Shown here piece after piece: positions 26,293 to 34,325 of a DNA stretch of 64,000 bases. The notes beneath the pieces were generated by a model. That model made no database searches and was not told the DNA's origin. It saw only the letters and a list, made by a program, of their open reading frames with translations. A program made the position numbers and the translations under genes. The stretch is from QHWT01 sp963755695 (GTDB lineage Bacteria > Acidobacteriota > Vicinamibacteria > Vicinamibacterales > 2-12-FULL-66-21): the NCBI GenBank assembly GCA_963755695.1, contig CAVWLB010000010.1, forward strand, positions 3,038,001-3,102,000, read 5' to 3'. The number at the start of each line of letters is the position of its first letter. Position 1 is the stretch's first letter.

Positions 26293-27168
26293 TCACACGG
26301 CGCGCGCACACGTGCCATATCCGAGACGATCGAGCCACCCACCGGCGACCGCCTGGAACCGCGCGACCTCTTCTTCGGTCAATTCCGTCTTCCATCGCCC
26401 GATGCGATTCTCGTGCGGCGGATCCATCACGAAGCGCTGGTTGTGCAGGCGGTCGGCCTTCGACGCGAGCAGCTGGCCGTCCGCCGCGTAGCGGGCCTGA
26501 TGCTCGTCGAGGCGCGCCGCCGCGCGGTGGTGATACGTCAGCAACTGCGGCTCGAAACCGAGATCGAGGAAGCGGCAGATCTCGTCGAGCGTGTCGGCGG
26601 GGTGCTGCACGAGCGCTTCGTACCTGACCTCGAGATAATGCGAAACGGCGGCGCCGAGCTTCCGTGCCTGTGCCACGCGGGTCATCCAGTCTTCGGCGCA
26701 CGCCTCGACCGTATCGCCCGGGCGGAACCACAGCCCGCGGACCGATACCATCACGTCGCGGCCATCACGGATGATGTGGATGAAGCGAGCCTCTGGCAGG
26801 AGCGCCGCAATCCGGTCGATCGACGAGCCGTAGGTGGGCGTCTTGTCTCCCCAGCGATGCTTCTTGAAGCGCGCTGCGTAGGTTCGATAGAAGGTGCGCG
26901 CCGCGTCGGCGGGTGTTATGGGCGAGAGTCGATCGAGCGTCTCGCGCAGCGCTACCGCGTCCATCCCGAAGTCCGGCCACGTGTGGAGGGCCGTGATGAT
27001 GTCGAGGGCCGTCCTCGAGGCGTCCTGTTCTGGGTCGAGGTCGGCGAGGCTCGGGAGAAAGCCGGTCTCTGGGGGAATGGCAATGACCGAATGCGCGTCG
27101 ATCATCATCCGGAGGAGCGTGGTCCCTGAGCGGGGTACGCCTACGACGATAGGCATCGGAGGGTGCAT
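26293..27168 (-). CDS. Sulfotransferase (PAPS-dependent)
   Basis: 291 residues. The 5'-phosphosulfate loop is VVGVPRSGTTLLRMMIDAH at the N-terminus, and the 3'-phosphate loop RFIHIIRDGRDVMVSVRGLW occurs mid-protein. The C-terminal region ENRIGRWKTELTEEEVARFQ is the usual end of bacterial Sulfotransfer_3-type enzymes. It transfers sulfate from PAPS to a sugar or other hydroxyl. First gene of a minus-strand cluster with a PIG-L deacetylase and a glycosyltransferase, so a sulfated, de-N-acetylated glycan is a reasonable product. Intact. Confidence 0.87.
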   Translation of the reverse strand: MHPPMPIVVGVPRSGTTLLRMMIDAHSVIAIPPETGFLPSLADLDPEQDASRTALDIITALHTWPDFGMDAVALRETLDRLSPITPADAARTFYRTYAARFKKHRWGDKTPTYGSSIDRIAALLPEARFIHIIRDGRDVMVSVRGLWFRPGDTVEACAEDWMTRVAQARKLGAAVSHYLEVRYEALVQHPADTLDEICRFLDLGFEPQLLTYHHRAAARLDEHQARYAADGQLLASKADRLHNQRFVMDPPHENRIGRWKTELTEEEVARFQAVAGGWLDRLGYGTCARAV

Positions 27169-27235
27169 GGCTGCGTGGGCATGATAGAGGATGTGTGCGA
27201 CGTGAGCGAGAGACTGCTGCCCCGGTCCACGAAGA

Positions 27236-27577
27236 TCACCGTCCCGACTTTCGCTTTCGGCTCTTCTGAAGGGTTCGATTCGCTCGTCCCCGAACGAATC
27301 GCGCTTTCATCAGATGACGGTTGGCCCGCGCCCGCGTATCACGAGCCAGCGCCCGAACGGCTGCCGGTTGATATTTCGCTCGAACGAATTTCACATATGG
27401 GCACAGTTCGCAGACCCACGCCGGAATCGGCTTGGTCGATGAGGCTGGCGAGGCTGAGACCCGATACCGTTCCGTGAACTCGAGCGCGCCGTCTGCGCAG
27501 GCCGGACAGGGCTTGGTATCCCCGACGGCTGGCCGATCCGCCGCGCGACGCTCATGCCGACCCGACGGGAGTTTCAT
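27236..27577 (-). CDS. Small putative zinc-ribbon protein
   Basis: About 113 residues from the ATG at 27577. Contains PCPACADGALEF and, 25 residues later, WVCELCPYVKFVR: two CxxC pairs that would form a zinc ribbon. The tail is very basic (RANRTLQKSRKRKSGR). No ribosome site is obvious, so the start may be elsewhere. I do not recognise a family; nucleic-acid binding is a guess from the charge and the zinc pattern. Confidence 0.45.
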   Translation of the reverse strand: MKLPSGRHERRAADRPAVGDTKPCPACADGALEFTERYRVSASPASSTKPIPAWVCELCPYVKFVRAKYQPAAVRALARDTRARANRHLMKARFVRGRANRTLQKSRKRKSGR

Positions 27578-27791
27578 GGCGGAGGAGTGGAGGCACGAAA
27601 ACACTGCGGCACGACCGGCGCGAGCATCAGATCCGCTTGCACTCGTTTCTCCTGCGCCTTCCGATCAGAAGCCGGATGTTAACCGTTTTCCTCCCGGCGC
27701 GCGAGAAGAACTGAGCAGGCAACCGGACCTCAACTGACCCCTGGTTTCTTTGCCGTTCCTACCGTCGCCGTGCCCGTGGAATCCGCTGCGG

Positions 27792-27797
27792 TAGAAT
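27792..27797 (+). promoter_or_regulatory. -10 box TAGAAT before the metzincin gene
   Basis: TAGAAT, 36 bases before ATG 27834, with a strong GGAGGAGG ribosome site between. No clear -35. Confidence 0.45.
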
Positions 27798-27833
27798 GAC
27801 GCGCAGGAAGCGAAGAGTGAGGAGGAGGTACAC

Positions 27834-28745
27834 ATGCGTTGCTGTCGGAGTGTCATGACACTCGCGTTGCTTGGTGCGCTGGCATGGGCGGTACCCGCAT
27901 CGGCGCAGGAAGGTGATCCGGCCGTGCTCGCGAAGATGCGCAATGTGAACGCGCGTCTGAAGGCGGCCGGCTACAACGTGGCCGTCGAGCAGATCGACTT
28001 CTTCACGATTGGCGGCGGACGGCCGTCGAACCGAATCCACCAGCAGGAGTTCCGCTGGGTGGCGTTCGATCCCCGCCGTGCCGCTGACGGCGACAACATC
28101 ACGTACATCGTGGACCAGAGCTCCGGTGCGACGGCGAGCGGCCTGACGGCGGCGCAGACCGAGGCGGCCATCGACCGTGCCCTTGGGACGTGGGAAACGA
28201 AAGAATCCTGCCTGCGCAACGTGGACATCATCAAGCGGGCCGATCCCGGAGTGGACATCACGGTCTTCGACGAGTTCTTCAACGGATTCGACGATGACCC
28301 CGGCGCTGGCAACCCGTTCTTGGCGGACATCGTCGAGGCCGGCTGGAGGCCTCGCGCTTTCTTCGACGCTGTCGGTGGGCCCGGTGGCGGCCGCGGCATA
28401 CTCGCCTTCTCCGTCACCTTCATCTTCACCGACAACGCTGGCAACCCAACCGACATCAATGGCGATAACCACCTCGACACCGCGCTGAACGAGGTCTACT
28501 ACAACGACACATTCGGGCAAGCGGGCACGGATCGCGTGGGCAATCCATGGGCCATCAATCAGCCTCTTCCCAGCATCGATGTCGAGACCGTGGCGCTCCA
28601 CGAGAACGGACACTCCCTGGAGCTCGGGCACTTCGGGCCGCCGCCTGCCGCGGTGATGAACCCGGTGTATGCGGGCATCCGACACTTGCCGCTGTCGGTG
28701 GACCACGCCGGTATGTGCGCTATCTGGGGGTCGTGGCCGAAGTAG
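27834..28745 (+). CDS. Secreted metzincin-like metalloprotease
   Basis: 303 residues with a signal peptide (LALLGALAWAVPASA). The catalytic helix is VALHENGHSLELGHFG: HExxH plus the third His at the metzincin spacing, but the usual Gly three residues after the second His is Glu. A Met-turn candidate follows (AAVMNPVYAGIRHLPLS), close to matrixins. The mid-region carries acidic, calcium-like segments (DINGDNHLDTALNEVYYND). It probably degrades extracellular protein. The ribosome site is excellent. The Gly-to-Glu change may be tolerated or may alter the turn before the third ligand. Confidence 0.75.
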   Translation: MRCCRSVMTLALLGALAWAVPASAQEGDPAVLAKMRNVNARLKAAGYNVAVEQIDFFTIGGGRPSNRIHQQEFRWVAFDPRRAADGDNITYIVDQSSGATASGLTAAQTEAAIDRALGTWETKESCLRNVDIIKRADPGVDITVFDEFFNGFDDDPGAGNPFLADIVEAGWRPRAFFDAVGGPGGGRGILAFSVTFIFTDNAGNPTDINGDNHLDTALNEVYYNDTFGQAGTDRVGNPWAINQPLPSIDVETVALHENGHSLELGHFGPPPAAVMNPVYAGIRHLPLSVDHAGMCAIWGSWPK

Positions 28746-28854
28746 GAAGGCGTTTTTGTAATCTGACTGAACACTGGACCGAGCCGCGCCTCGTCTGTTG
28801 GCGGCGTGGCTCGATCCCAATCTGCGCAACCAGGCTGCGCAGACGCTTCTCGCC

Positions 28855-29009
28855 CTCTCCCACGGGATTCTGTTCGGAGTACAGCCGGCCGATCCCGCGG
28901 CGGTCGCTGGCGTAAGCGTCCTGTTCGTCGCCGTCAGCCTTTGGCGTGCTGGGTTCCGACGGCGCGCGCGACGGCCGTCGATCCGCTGGAAGCTTGCGGT
29001 CCGAGTCGT
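28855..29009 (+). pseudogene. C-terminal relic of an ADOP permease
   Basis: One frame reads ILFGVQPADPAAVAGVSVLF and VAVSL, and the next frame continues ACWVPTARATAVDPLEACG. This is the conserved end of ADOP/MacB permeases (LLFGV-P-DP, then ACW-PARRA-VDPL). Only about 50 residues remain, with a frame break near 28948, ending beside the stop of the M24 peptidase gene on the other strand. Confidence 0.65.
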
Positions 29010-30502
29010 TATCGCGGGCGGCGACCCAGCGTCGCCATGGCTTTCTGCGGTATCGCCGGCGCCGTCTGCACGACACCGGTCTCGCGAACCAGCCGTTCCA
29101 TGTCTGCCAGCTCCGACGGCAGAAAGTCGGTGAAATTCTCGACGCCGCTCTCCGTGACGACCACCGTGTCCTCGTAGCGCAGATACAGATTCTCCTCTGG
29201 GACCCGAAGTTGCGGGTCGATCGAAAACACCTGGCCCGGCTTCAGCGGAGCTTCGGCATAGCGGCCGACATCGTGTACGGCCATGCCGACGGTATGAGAG
29301 AAGACGCCGCCGCCCGTCTCGACGAGCGCGCGCGCAGCCTTCTCGTAAATCGGTTTCGAGAATTGCGTCTTCGCGAAGATTGGTTCCATCGCCGCTTTCG
29401 CCTCGGCCATGATTTGGCTCGACGTCAAGCCTGGCTTGATCCGGGACATGACCACGTTGCGGTACTCGAGGATGAACTGCAGGAGCTCGCGCTGCCAGGG
29501 GGTATAGGTTCCGTTCACCGGCCAGACCCGTCCAATGTCGCTCGTGTAGTAGCGATAGTCCGGCGCGTAATCCATCAGCACCAGATCCCCCGCCTTCAGT
29601 GTCGCGGTATTGCGGAAGTAGTGCATGTTGGCGATGTTCTCGGTACCGCTCGCGGTGATGGAGCGGTAGCCTTCGAGGCGGGCGTCGTTCACCTTGAAGA
29701 CGTAATTTGCCGCCGCGTCGAGCTGGTATTCGGTTACGCCGGGTTCGGTGCTGCGCATCGCCTCCATGGCCGCCAGGCCCGCGATCTGCGAGGCCCGGCG
29801 AATCATCGCGATCTCGCGCGGGCTCTTGATGCTGCGCATCTCGTCCAGGACCGGATTCAGGTCTCTGATCTCCTCACGTGGGTGGCGCGTGCGCAGGAGT
29901 TCGACGAATCGCTTCTGCCGCGATACGGTGCCGTCCCAGAAATCATTCGCGCGCGCGGTCTCGGCTGCGACGAGCTCACCGCGGCTCTGGCCCTGATTTT
30001 CAGCCGGGCTGAATTCCGCGTAGATGACGGGCCCGGCTTGTCCGCGCCCGGCGCCGCTCGCGCCTTGCGGCCCGGTGCTCAACGGCCACGATCCGTTCGC
30101 CATGTCCGCAAGCGCCTTGACCTCGTCGACGCCTGAGATCCTTTTGACCAGTTCCGTGTCTTCCGCGGACAGCACTCGCCCTTCTGCCGCCTCCAGGCGA
30201 GGATTCCGCGCGGGTAAATAAATGATGACGGTCCTGGACCGGCCATCGAGCAGGAGGTACGCGCCGGGCGTTTCGATCCCCGACAGGTAATAAAAGGTGT
30301 TGTGCTGGCGCGGAAGCGTGAAGCCTTCCGTCTGATGTACTCCCTGCACGACGGCCACGGCGTTCGAACCGATTCGTTCAAAGACCGCAGCGTGCCTGGT
30401 CTTGAATTCGTCGGCCGGAAAGTCTGTCTGGTAGTACTGCGCGGACAGCTCGCAGGACAGCGCCAGGAGCACAACAGCAAGCGATGAAACGGTCGACTTC
30501 AC
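29009..30502 (-). CDS. Secreted M24 aminopeptidase P-like metallopeptidase
   Basis: About 497 residues from GTG 30502 (ribosome site GGAGGGG), giving signal peptide STVSSLAVVLLALSCELSAQ. N-terminal creatinase-like domain (HNTFYYLSGIETPGAYLLLD), then the pita-bread fold with metal ligands in VLMDYAPDYRYYTSDIGRVW (two Asp), GGGVFSHTVGMAVHD (His), PGQVFSIDPQ and NLYLRYEDTVVV (Glu). Removes N-terminal residues next to proline. The frame is open to 30577 but the upstream extension lacks a signal-like start. Divergent from the esterase at 30643. Confidence 0.87.
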   Translation of the reverse strand: MKSTVSSLAVVLLALSCELSAQYYQTDFPADEFKTRHAAVFERIGSNAVAVVQGVHQTEGFTLPRQHNTFYYLSGIETPGAYLLLDGRSRTVIIYLPARNPRLEAAEGRVLSAEDTELVKRISGVDEVKALADMANGSWPLSTGPQGASGAGRGQAGPVIYAEFSPAENQGQSRGELVAAETARANDFWDGTVSRQKRFVELLRTRHPREEIRDLNPVLDEMRSIKSPREIAMIRRASQIAGLAAMEAMRSTEPGVTEYQLDAAANYVFKVNDARLEGYRSITASGTENIANMHYFRNTATLKAGDLVLMDYAPDYRYYTSDIGRVWPVNGTYTPWQRELLQFILEYRNVVMSRIKPGLTSSQIMAEAKAAMEPIFAKTQFSKPIYEKAARALVETGGGVFSHTVGMAVHDVGRYAEAPLKPGQVFSIDPQLRVPEENLYLRYEDTVVVTESGVENFTDFLPSELADMERLVRETGVVQTAPAIPQKAMATLGRRPR

Positions 30503-30613
30503 AGACCCCTCCAGAAGTGAGGAACGGCGAGACGAGCGCCGGCCCGATTCTAGTCGCGGATCGAGACGGATCGACACGGAGTGCCGAGTGCGCTTGCCTC
30601 GAGGGCCCCGCGA

Positions 30614-30619
30614 TAGAAT
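30614..30619 (+). promoter_or_regulatory. -10 box TAGAAT before the esterase gene
   Basis: TAGAAT, 23 bases before ATG 30643, with AGGAGG between. A TTGCCT at 30594 is only 14 bases upstream, so the -35 is uncertain. Confidence 0.45.
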
Positions 30620-30642
30620 CCGCGTTCAGCAGGAGGATGACG

Positions 30643-32421
30643 ATGAGGGTTCGAAGACTGGTCGTCGCGTTCACCGTCGCCGTGACGGCGGCCGGCGCTG
30701 CGACCGTATCCATCGGTGGGGCGGCGCCCGTAGCGCTCCGCGTCGGCTTGTCCATCGCGGCCTCGCAGGCGTCCGGTCCGCTCGACGGGCGCATGCTTCT
30801 GCTCATTTCAATGAGTACTGGAGCCGAACCACGGTTTCAGGTGAGCGACAGCGATCGTACTGCGCAGGTCTTCGGGCTCGACGTTGACCGGCTCACGCCG
30901 GGGCGCGAAGTCTTCTTCGACGACACCACGCTGGGGTATCCGGTGCAAAGCCTGGCCGGGCTCGAACCTGGCGAGTATTGGGTGCAGGGGGTGCTGCACG
31001 TTTACGAGACCTTCACGCGCGCCGACGGTCACACGGTGAAGCTGCCGCCCGATCGCGGCGAGGGCCAGCAGTGGAACGCCGCACCGGGCAACCTTTACAG
31101 CGCGCCCGCGAAGATTCGCGTCGATCCAGCAAGCAGTCAAGCCATCCACCTGACGCTGGACAGGAAGATCCCTCCGCTTCCGGATCTGCCCGACACGAAG
31201 TACGTGAAACACGTACGAATCCAGAGCGAGCGGCTGACGAAGTTCTGGGGCCGGCCGATGTATCTCGGCGCGCTGGTCCTCCTGCCAGAAGGATGGGACA
31301 CGCATCCTGAAGTGAAATATCCGCTGGCGGTCTACCACGGGCATTTTCAGCGCGAGGTGGCCGGATGGCGTGAGACGCCGCCCGATCCAAATCTGCCGCC
31401 GGTCGACGAGGCCAATATCGCGAAGTACTGCCCGAACGGCCACGAGGGGGAAGCCTGCACGAAGTATGGCTACGAACTTATGCAGCAGAACTACGGCTTT
31501 GCGTTCTTCAAGGAATGGACCGGTCCTGGGTTCCCCCGCGTGCTGATGGTCACCATCCAGCATGCGAATCCGTACTACGACGACTCCTACGCCGTGAACT
31601 CCGCCAATCTAGGCCCGTATGGCGATGCGATCACCTTCGAGCTCCTGCCGTACATCGAGAAGACCTTCCGCGGCCTCGGTCCGTGGGCGCGCGGGGTCTA
31701 CGGCGGATCGACCGGTGGCTGGGAAGCGCTGGCGGCGCAGGTGTTCTACCCCGAGGAGTACAACGGCGCCTGGGCGAACTGCCCCGACCCGATCGACTTC
31801 CGCAGCTACACCGTCGTCGACCTCTACAACGATGCCAACGCCTATTACAGCGAGGGACCGTTCAGGCGCACGCCACGGCCTGGCGAACGCGACTATCTCG
31901 GGCAGACGCGCGTCACGATCGAGCAGGCCAATCTCAAGGAACTGGTGCTCGGCACGAAGTCGCGTTCGGGCGGACAGTGGGACATCTGGGAAGCGGTGTT
32001 TTCGCCGGCCGGCGCCGACGGCTATCCCGAACGGATCTTCGACAAGCGCACGGGCACGATCGACCGGGGCGTAGCGCACTACTGGCGGGATCATTACGAT
32101 CTCGTGCATATCATGCAGCGCGACTGGGCGACGCTCGGGCCGAAGCTGCGCGGAAAGATCACGCTCAACGTCGGGCTGTCCGACAACTTCTTCCTCAACG
32201 ACGCCGTCTATCGCGCGGAGGAATTCCTGAAGTCGGCGAACCCGCCGGCCGACGCGCGGATCGACTACGGGCTCCGCGACGAGCATTGCTGGAGCGGCGA
32301 TCACGACCACGTGAACGCCGTCTCGCGGCTCACCTACAACTCGCGATTTATCCGGCTGATGGCGGAGCGGTGGCTGAAGAGCGCGCCATCCGGCGCGGAC
32401 GTCACGTTGTGGCGGTACTGA
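30643..32421 (+). CDS. Secreted alpha/beta hydrolase, esterase-like, about 590 residues
   Basis: Start ATG 30643 is used because AGGAGG is spaced 6 bases from it, whereas it directly abuts the ATG at 30637. Signal peptide VVAFTVAVTAAGAATV. After a beta-rich N-terminal domain (about 200 residues) comes an esterase-D-like hydrolase fold: nucleophile in GVYGGSTGGWEALAAQVF, oxyanion region PLAVYHGHFQRE, and a C-terminal DEHCWSGDHDH likely holding the catalytic His. The N-terminal domain may bind substrate. Cellular role unknown; the next gene downstream is a convergent GH29 enzyme. Confidence 0.78.
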   Translation: MRVRRLVVAFTVAVTAAGAATVSIGGAAPVALRVGLSIAASQASGPLDGRMLLLISMSTGAEPRFQVSDSDRTAQVFGLDVDRLTPGREVFFDDTTLGYPVQSLAGLEPGEYWVQGVLHVYETFTRADGHTVKLPPDRGEGQQWNAAPGNLYSAPAKIRVDPASSQAIHLTLDRKIPPLPDLPDTKYVKHVRIQSERLTKFWGRPMYLGALVLLPEGWDTHPEVKYPLAVYHGHFQREVAGWRETPPDPNLPPVDEANIAKYCPNGHEGEACTKYGYELMQQNYGFAFFKEWTGPGFPRVLMVTIQHANPYYDDSYAVNSANLGPYGDAITFELLPYIEKTFRGLGPWARGVYGGSTGGWEALAAQVFYPEEYNGAWANCPDPIDFRSYTVVDLYNDANAYYSEGPFRRTPRPGERDYLGQTRVTIEQANLKELVLGTKSRSGGQWDIWEAVFSPAGADGYPERIFDKRTGTIDRGVAHYWRDHYDLVHIMQRDWATLGPKLRGKITLNVGLSDNFFLNDAVYRAEEFLKSANPPADARIDYGLRDEHCWSGDHDHVNAVSRLTYNSRFIRLMAERWLKSAPSGADVTLWRY

Positions 32422-32502
32422 GGTTGTGCAGCCAAGTCGCTGAGTGCCGTGACCGACGCGGCAGGCGTGAGGCGTCGAATCAATCGACCCAGCGTGTTTC
32501 AC

Positions 32503-34173
32503 TTACTTCGATGCAATCCTGAACGTCGCGACGGACTGGTTCGGCTTGCGCGCCGGCACTGACACGACGAGCCCGTCGGGATCGCGCGTGAACGGAAGCG
32601 ACTGGCCATCGTTGCCGAGCAGGTCGATTCTGCCCACATCGTTCGGATAATGGGCGCTCCCCTTCGCTAGCGATTTGATCCTCAACACCCCACCCGACGG
32701 CCACGCCAGCGCGAACGCGTAGAGTGTGCCGCCTTTTATCGTGAATCGGATATCTTCGCCTGTGTACGGACGTGATGTGTTCTCGTTGAAGTTGCCTGAA
32801 CCCTTTACGTCCGGCGGCCCCTCACCGAACACAGTAAACGGCCGCGTGCCGAAAATGGCCTCGCCGTTGACGGCCGTCCAGGCTGCCAAATCGGTCAGGA
32901 CGCTGCGCTCGTCATCGTCGATCGTCCCATCGCCGCGAAGCGGGATGTTCAGCAGCAGGTTGCCGTTCTTGCTGACGATGTCGACAAGGGTGGTGATGAT
33001 GGTGTGCGCCGACTTGTAGCGGTGCTGCTCGAAGGTCGAACGCCGATAGTGCCAGTCCCCGATACAGGTATCCGTCTGCCAGGGTGCTGAAAGGATCCGG
33101 TCGGCCCGGCCCCGTTCGATATCCAGCACCATCGTTCCGACGTGTTCGGGTTTCAGGCCCTTCGAGGTCAGCACCGCCTCGAGCCGGCCACGCCTGGCGA
33201 GATTCGCGTTATAGAAATGGGCCGCGATATCGAGGCCTGCTTGTCCGAGCGGCAACTCCGTATCGTCGAAGTACAAGAGGTCAGGCTGGTACTTGTCGAG
33301 GAGTTCCTGGCACCGGAGAAACCAGCGTTCCACAAAGGCGGCGTTGCCGGCGGGAGGCTCTTCGGTCCACTTCCGATCGTGTTCAGCGTGCCAGGCATCG
33401 GCCTCCTTGACGCTGCGGATGCCGTCCGGCATGACCATGTTGGGTCCGGAGTAGAGCTGCTGCGGATCGAGCCCATCCCACCACTTGCCGCGACCGTCTT
33501 CCTTCTTCAAGCGAAATGCGTCGTAGCGGACGCCAGCCCGTGCACCTTCCGGGTCGTACCCATACGCCGGTTGAAACCAGTGCCATGCGTGCGCCGAGTG
33601 GTTCGTCACGCCGAAACGCAGTCCGCGATCGCGCGCGAGCCCTGCCCAGGTGCCGACGATGTCCTTCTTCGGTCCGATGTGCACCGAATTCCACTCGTGG
33701 TGCGTGGAGTCGTAGGTGTCGAAGTTGTCGTGATGATTCGCGAGCGCGACGAAATACTTCGCGCCTGCCTTCACGTAGAGGTCCATCAAAGACACGGGAT
33801 CCCAATGCTCGGCCTTCCAGAGATTGTCGAGCTCCATGAACCCGAACTCCGATGGATGCCCGTAAGTACTCACGTGGAAGTCGTGAGCCGGGTCGCCCTG
33901 CAGGTACATCCGACGCGCGTACCAGTCCCCCTGCTCTGGCACGCACTGCGCCGTCCAGTGCGCCCAGATGCCGAACTTCGCGTCGCGAAACCATTCGGGC
34001 GCAACGTACTGTTTGAGGGATTGCCACGAGGCTTCGAACGGACCACGGACAATGGTGCGCCCCTGCCGCGGCGGTGGGGGTGCAATTGCAACTCCCGACA
34101 CACGCGAGCCCAGGGCGAAAGGGAGTGCGCTTGCAAGCGATTGAATGAGCCTGCGCCGAGTGAGCTGAGACAT
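32503..34173 (-). CDS. GH29 alpha-L-fucosidase family protein, Tat-exported
   Basis: About 556 residues from ATG 34173, which starts a twin-arginine signal (TRRRLIQSLASALPFALGSR). GH29 features: KFGIWAHWTAQCVPEQGDWY, KYFVALANHHDNFDTYDSTH, GLRFGVTNHSAHAWHWFQP, and the likely nucleophile Asp in YQPDLLYFDDTELPLG, then GNLLLNIPLRGDGTIDDDE. A C-terminal beta-sandwich follows. Releases alpha-linked L-fucose from glycans with retention. The HWTAQC entry differs from the more common HWG-SVP, so substrate range is unclear. Convergent with the esterase gene. Confidence 0.87.
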   Translation of the reverse strand: MSQLTRRRLIQSLASALPFALGSRVSGVAIAPPPPRQGRTIVRGPFEASWQSLKQYVAPEWFRDAKFGIWAHWTAQCVPEQGDWYARRMYLQGDPAHDFHVSTYGHPSEFGFMELDNLWKAEHWDPVSLMDLYVKAGAKYFVALANHHDNFDTYDSTHHEWNSVHIGPKKDIVGTWAGLARDRGLRFGVTNHSAHAWHWFQPAYGYDPEGARAGVRYDAFRLKKEDGRGKWWDGLDPQQLYSGPNMVMPDGIRSVKEADAWHAEHDRKWTEEPPAGNAAFVERWFLRCQELLDKYQPDLLYFDDTELPLGQAGLDIAAHFYNANLARRGRLEAVLTSKGLKPEHVGTMVLDIERGRADRILSAPWQTDTCIGDWHYRRSTFEQHRYKSAHTIITTLVDIVSKNGNLLLNIPLRGDGTIDDDERSVLTDLAAWTAVNGEAIFGTRPFTVFGEGPPDVKGSGNFNENTSRPYTGEDIRFTIKGGTLYAFALAWPSGGVLRIKSLAKGSAHYPNDVGRIDLLGNDGQSLPFTRDPDGLVVSVPARKPNQSVATFRIASK

Positions 34174-34325
34174 TTGATCCTGCCCGCCTGCCGCCACGGA
34201 GCATAGCGTAGTGCGACGATTCGGACTCGACAATTCCGGTCCGCGCTCAGCGCCGGGCGACTTTCGATATACAGTGCGTAGGGGCCTGAACAGGGCAGCG
34301 AAACGACTAAAATCAGCTCCGACAT

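Noticed and set aside
26167..27129. 320-codon plus-strand frame
   Set aside because: Antisense to the sulfotransferase, which has clear PAPS motifs.
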